This document shows, piece after piece, positions 37,875 through 41,296 of a stretch of DNA of 41,296 nucleotides. Made by a program: the position numbers and the translations under genes. Below the pieces are notes generated by a model. The model was given only the letters and a program-made list of their open reading frames with translations, was not told the origin of the DNA and did no database searches. The stretch is from Bryobacteraceae bacterium (GTDB lineage Bacteria; Acidobacteriota; Terriglobia; Bryobacterales; Bryobacteraceae), in contig JASHSS010000397.1 of assembly GCA_030038565.1 (NCBI GenBank), positions 1-41,296 on the forward strand, given 5' to 3'. Position 1 is the first letter of the stretch. Every line of letters starts with the position of its first letter.

Positions 37875-39032
37875 ATGTTCTCCTCGCGTTTCCAGTGGGA
37901 TTTCGCGCCGAACCGCGTCACCCGCGTGCTGTCGGAACGGCGTCGGGCCGGTGCGCGGATCCTCGACCTGACGGAGTCCAATCCCACCCACGCCGGGCTG
38001 GCCTATCCAGCGGAGATGCGGGCGGCCTTCGCGGACTCGCGCCTGTGGCAGTACGACCCTTCGCCTGCCGGAATGCCCGCCGCGCGCGAGGCGGTAGCAG
38101 CGTATTATACGCGCCGCGGCGTGGAGGTCGATCCGGGACGCATCCTGCTCACCGCCAGCACCAGCGAAGGGTATGCCTATCTTTTCAAACTGCTCTGCGA
38201 TGCCGGCGAGGCGGTGCTGGCGCCGCGGCCGTCCTATCCGCTGTTCGAGTTTCTGGCGCGCATGGAGTCGATCGAAATTCGCACCTATCCGCTGGCCTGG
38301 CATGGCGGCTGGACGATTGATCTGGACGCGCTGGCGGCGGCCCTCACGCCGCAGACGCGAGCGGTGGTGCTGGTGAATCCGAATAATCCGACCGGCTCGT
38401 TTGTGAAGCGCGGCGAGTTGAGAGAACTGGTGCGCCTGGCGGCGGAACGCAACCTGGCCCTGATCTCGGATGAAGTCTTCTCGGATTACCCCTTCGCGGC
38501 CGATTCCGAACGCGTGAGCACGCTGGCGGACGTCGAGGAAGGCCTGGCGTTTTGCATGAGCGGGCTTTCCAAGGTGGCCGGCCTGCCGCAGATGAAACTG
38601 GGCTGGATTGTGGCGGCGGGAGGGGAGGCGCGGCGCCGCGCGGCTTGGGAGCGGCTGGAATGGATTGCCGACACCTACCTCTCGGTGGGAGCCCCGGTAC
38701 AATGCGCCGCGGCGGCGCTGCTGGAATCGGGCGAAGCGGTGCAGCGGCAGATCCGCGAGCGCACCGCGGCGAACCTGGCGCTGGCCCGCGAGGTGGTGGA
38801 GGGTTCGGCGGCCGGCATTCTGAGCGTGGAAGGGGGATGGTACATCACCCTGCGGGTCCCGCGCGTGCGAAGCGAAGAGGACTGGGTGGTGGACTTGCTG
38901 CAGAATGAAGACGTGCTGGTGCAGCCAGGCTTCTTCTACGACTTCGACTCGGAGGCGTACCTGGTGGTCAGTCTGCTGACCGCCCCGGGAATATTCCGCG
39001 AGGGCATGCAGCGCTTGAGACGGCGGCTCTAA
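37875..39032 (+). CDS. PLP-dependent aminotransferase, class I/II (fold type I)
   Basis: A 385-residue cytoplasmic enzyme that moves amino groups between an amino acid and a keto acid via pyridoxal phosphate. Visible motifs are the N-terminal substrate segment DLTESNPTHAGLAYP, the WQYDPSPAGMPAAREAVAAYY region, VVLVNPNNPTGSFVKRGEL (cofactor/substrate-binding Asn), LISDEVFSDYPF (Asp to the pyridine ring) and the Schiff-base lysine in MSGLSKVAGLPQMKLGWI. The C-terminal FFYDFDSEAYLVVSLLTAP carries the region before the usual carboxylate-binding arginine, here represented by REGMQRLRRRL. The substrate cannot be assigned. ATG 37875 is chosen because of the -10 box 9 nt upstream. It is followed by tilS with its own promoter. 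Confidence 0.9.
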   Translation: MFSSRFQWDFAPNRVTRVLSERRRAGARILDLTESNPTHAGLAYPAEMRAAFADSRLWQYDPSPAGMPAAREAVAAYYTRRGVEVDPGRILLTASTSEGYAYLFKLLCDAGEAVLAPRPSYPLFEFLARMESIEIRTYPLAWHGGWTIDLDALAAALTPQTRAVVLVNPNNPTGSFVKRGELRELVRLAAERNLALISDEVFSDYPFAADSERVSTLADVEEGLAFCMSGLSKVAGLPQMKLGWIVAAGGEARRRAAWERLEWIADTYLSVGAPVQCAAAALLESGEAVQRQIRERTAANLALAREVVEGSAAGILSVEGGWYITLRVPRVRSEEDWVVDLLQNEDVLVQPGFFYDFDSEAYLVVSLLTAPGIFREGMQRLRRRL

Positions 39033-39104
39033 AAGTCCAGAGGGTACCCCGAGGTTGCCAGCGCCGCGCCGGATCGCGTCGCACCCTGCGGCATCCCCTC
39101 CTCT

Positions 39105-39110
39105 TACAAT
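39105..39110 (+). promoter_or_regulatory. -10 box (TACAAT) of the tilS-ftsH unit
   Basis: TACAAT overlaps the in-frame ATG 39109 and ends 7 nt before GTG 39118. This spacing puts the transcription start on the GTG and makes ATG 39109 an unlikely start. Confidence 0.5.
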
Positions 39111-39117
39111 GAACTCA

Positions 39118-40536
39118 GTGCCGGGTCTGCTGGAGCGCGTCATCCAAACTATCGAGCGTTACCACATGCTGGCGCCGGGCGAGCACGCCGGCGTGGGCGT
39201 GTCGGGAGGAGCGGATTCGGTGTGCCTGCTGCACCTGCTGGCCTCGCTCGCCGCGAGGTGGAATCTGCGCCTCACCGTCCTGCACCTGGATCACGGGCTG
39301 CGCGGCGAAGAATCCAGGCAGGATACCGAATTCGTTCGCGCCCTGGCGGCCTCGCTGGGGCTGCCGGTCGAAATCCGGAACGCCGCGCTGGCGGAAGCCG
39401 CGGGCAATCTCGAGCAGGCCGCCCGCGCCGCGCGGCTGCGGTTTTTTCACGAGGCCATGGCGGCCCACGGAATCGCCTGCGTGGCTTTGGGGCACACCCG
39501 CTCCGACCAGGCCGAAACCGTGCTTTTCCGGTTCCTGCGCGGCGCGGGAACGGCGGGCCTGGCTGCCATCCGGCCGGTGACGCCCGACCGAATCGTCCGG
39601 CCGCTTCTGGACGTCAGCCGCGAGGAGGTGCGGGAGTTCCTGCGCGGCCGGGGTCTTGGGTGGCGAGAGGATACCACTAACGCCAGCCCATGCTTCGCCC
39701 GCAATCGCATTCGGCACGCGCTGCTGCCGCAACTGCGGGCCGAGTGGAATCCGGCCATGGAAACGATCCTCGCGCACAGTGCCGATTGGGCGCTGGCGGA
39801 GGAGGCGTGGTGGCAGGCCGAGATCGATCGCCTGGCCACCGGACGCCTGATCCAGAAGGACGGGCGCGTCCTGGTGAGCGTTGCCGCGCTCCGCGATCTT
39901 CCCCTGGCGGCCGCCCGGCGCCTCGTCAGACGCGCCATGGAAATGGCCAAGGGGAATCTCACGGGGGTCGATTTTGCGCATGGGGAAACCGTGCTGCGGC
40001 TGGCAGCGCGTACCGATGGTACCGGAAGCTTTCGGGCCGCCGGGGTGTGGGTGCGCCGCTCCTTCGAGTGGCTTTGTTTCACGGCCGTTACAGGCAAACC
40101 CTCCGGAATCAGTGGTTACCGCTTCCGGGTGGAAGCGCCCGGGACCATCCGCCTGCCTGCCCAAGCCCTTTCCATCTGCCTGGAACTGCTTGAAAATACG
40201 GAAACTTCGCAGCCTTCGGATTGCGTCTATAATAAGGATGTGGATTGCTTAGACTGGCGGTGTCTGTCCGGTCCGCTGGAGTTGCGCAACTGGTGGCCGG
40301 GCGATCTCTACCAGCCCGTAGGGTGCGCCGCCGGGAAAAAGCTAAAGGCGCTCTTTCAGCAGGCTCGCATTCCGGTTTGGGAACGGCCCACGTGGCCGGT
40401 GCTCACCGATGACGGCGCCATCGTATGGACCCGCTGCTTCGGGTCGGCCGCTCGAGTGGCCGCCGGGTGCGGGACGGGACCGGTTCTCAGAATCCGCGAA
40501 ATCGGGAATCGGGACGAGGCGATACAGCGTCTATAG
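39118..40536 (+). CDS. tilS: tRNA(Ile)-lysidine synthase TilS
   Basis: TilS attaches lysine to the wobble cytidine of the tRNA-Ile CAU anticodon, which changes both its decoding and its charging; it is usually essential. The 472-residue protein has the PP-loop ATPase motif GVSGGADSVCLLHLL (about residues 33-47) and VLHLDHGLRGEES. ALGHTRSDQAETVLFRFLRGAGTAGLAA and GWREDTTNASPCFARNRIRHALLPQL follow. Substrate-recognition and C-terminal domains end in PGDLYQPVGCAAGKKLKALFQQARIPVWERPTWPVL. GTG 39118 is chosen because it is 7 nt after TACAAT; ATG 39109 overlaps that box. The ftsH gene follows after 24 nt, a neighbour pairing conserved in many bacteria. Confidence 0.95.
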   Translation: MPGLLERVIQTIERYHMLAPGEHAGVGVSGGADSVCLLHLLASLAARWNLRLTVLHLDHGLRGEESRQDTEFVRALAASLGLPVEIRNAALAEAAGNLEQAARAARLRFFHEAMAAHGIACVALGHTRSDQAETVLFRFLRGAGTAGLAAIRPVTPDRIVRPLLDVSREEVREFLRGRGLGWREDTTNASPCFARNRIRHALLPQLRAEWNPAMETILAHSADWALAEEAWWQAEIDRLATGRLIQKDGRVLVSVAALRDLPLAAARRLVRRAMEMAKGNLTGVDFAHGETVLRLAARTDGTGSFRAAGVWVRRSFEWLCFTAVTGKPSGISGYRFRVEAPGTIRLPAQALSICLELLENTETSQPSDCVYNKDVDCLDWRCLSGPLELRNWWPGDLYQPVGCAAGKKLKALFQQARIPVWERPTWPVLTDDGAIVWTRCFGSAARVAAGCGTGPVLRIREIGNRDEAIQRL

Positions 40537-40560
40537 CACTAGGGGTGGTCCGGAGGCTTC

Positions 40561-41296
40561 GTGAATTCAAGCGTCAAGACATTAATTTTTTGGGTGGTTC
40601 TGATAACCGTAGGTGTGTTTCTGGTGGCCGTGATGCGGAATGGCCAGAACATTAAGGAACGGGACGTCAGTTTCACAGATTTTCTGGACGAAGTGCAGTC
40701 CGGGCAGGTCAAACAGGTTACGATTTCGGGCAATGACGTACACGGGATCTATCAGAACCCGCAAACCGGGTTGCACACCTTCATCCCGCTGAACTACCCC
40801 GATCTTTATAACCAGCTTCGGGACCACAAGGTAAACACCATCATCAAGGACTCGAGTTCAAATAACTGGATCACGATGCTCCTGAACTTCTCGCCCTTCA
40901 TCGTGCTGGGCGCCTTCTGGCTGTTCATGATGCGGCAGATGCAAAGCGGCGGCAACAAGGCCCTGAGCTTCGGCAAGAGCCGCGCCCGCCTGCACTCCAC
41001 GCAGCAGAAAAAGGTCACCTTCAAGGACGTGGCCGGGGTGGAAGAAGCCAAGGAAGAGTTGCAGGAGATTATCGAGTTTCTGCGCGAGCCGCAGAAATTC
41101 CAGAAGCTCGGCGGGCGCATCCCCAAGGGCGTGCTGCTGATCGGCCCTCCGGGAACCGGCAAAACCCTGCTGGCCCGCGCCATCGCCGGCGAGGCCAGCG
41201 TGCCGTTCTTTTCCATCTCCGGCTCGGACTTCGTAGAGATGTTCGTGGGGGTGGGGGCCAGCCGCGTGCGCGACCTGTTCGAGCAGGGCAAGAAGA
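40561..41296 (+). CDS. ftsH: ATP-dependent zinc metalloprotease FtsH, N-terminal part (cut by window end)
   Basis: FtsH is a membrane-anchored AAA+ protease that degrades short-lived and misassembled membrane proteins. The frame starts at GTG 40561 with GGAGG 5 nt upstream and stays open to the window end (245 codons). Visible in order are TM helix 1 ([19 protein letters not shown]), the small periplasmic domain ([24 protein letters not shown]...[15 protein letters not shown]), TM helix 2 ([22 protein letters not shown]), [21 protein letters not shown], Walker A ([19 protein letters not shown]) and the pore segment [20 protein letters not shown]. The rest of the AAA module and the HEXXH protease domain lie outside the window. 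It is probably co-transcribed with tilS. Confidence 0.95.
   Translation, partial: MNSSVKTLIFWVVLITVGVFLVAVMRNGQNIKERDVSFTDFLDEVQSGQVKQVTISGNDVHGIYQNPQTGLHTFIPLNYPDLYNQLRDHKVNTIIKDSSSNNWITMLLNFSPFIVLGAFWLFMMRQMQSGGNKALSFGKSRARLHSTQQKKVTFKDVAGVEEAKEELQEIIEFLREPQKFQKLGGRIPKGVLLIGPPGTGKTLLARAIAGEASVPFFSISGSDFVEMFVGVGASRVRDLFEQGKK

Noticed and set aside
1-41296. CRISPR arrays, tRNA or rRNA genes, transposases or phage genes
   Set aside because: None was recognised. The only repeats are short dispersed palindromes and one heptamer array, and no transposase-like or integrase-like frame was seen.

Overview
The window is GC-rich, densely coding DNA from a Gram-negative soil-type bacterium. It most resembles Acidobacteriota of the Solibacter/Bryobacter kind. 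Reasons: a giant Oar-like TonB-dependent receptor with a carboxypeptidase-regulatory N-terminus, an ASPIC/UnbV protein, many exported TPR proteins (two fused to cytochromes), a CE15 glucuronoyl esterase, and dispersed palindromic intergenic repeats. This assignment is inferred from gene content, not from a search.

Layout. 1-3447: the 3' end of an ASPIC/UnbV gene, a block of nested palindromes, a small secreted protein of unknown function, and two head-to-head exported TPR proteins sharing one tiny bidirectional promoter. 3608-7106 (minus): a two-gene unit encoding a seven-haem cytochrome c-TPR protein and a cytochrome c / type II copper monooxygenase / TPR fusion. 7169-10923 (minus): the TonB-dependent receptor with a clear sigma70 promoter, a leader of about 210 nt and a pair of inverted operator-like sites. 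10963-17004 (minus): a three-gene glucan/trehalose unit (GH13 lipoprotein, debranching-enzyme-like hydrolase, trehalase with a 3' frameshift). 17181-19456 (plus): glucuronoyl esterase and SMP-30/gluconolactonase. 19380-21170 (minus): a KdpA potassium channel subunit with no kdpB or kdpC beside it. 21308-23825 (plus): the AmmeMemoRadiSam pair, with MEMO and AMMECR1 fused. 23954-24838 (minus): an NAPE-PLD-like metallo-hydrolase. 24906-31747 (minus): a TolC / adaptor / RND pump operon ending in a YncE-like beta-propeller. 31941-35600 (minus): a hybrid histidine kinase. 35953-41296: a FabF-type ketosynthase (minus), then on the plus strand a membrane protein of unknown function, an aminotransferase, tilS and the start of ftsH.

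How the genes may work together. Positions 1-10633 look like an extracytoplasmic uptake and oxidation module: an outer-membrane receptor plus periplasmic TPR scaffolds, haem proteins and a copper oxygenase. Positions 10963-19456 look like polysaccharide use, with starch/maltodextrin/trehalose hydrolases divergent from lignin-glucuronoxylan de-esterification. The right end is housekeeping.

A window-wide signal is that about eight genes at the head of transcription units have a -10-like hexamer ending only 6-11 nt before the chosen start codon and no Shine-Dalgarno sequence, as expected for leaderless mRNAs. Operon-internal genes instead have purine-rich ribosome sites or ATGA-type overlaps. 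No tRNA, rRNA, CRISPR array or transposase was recognised.
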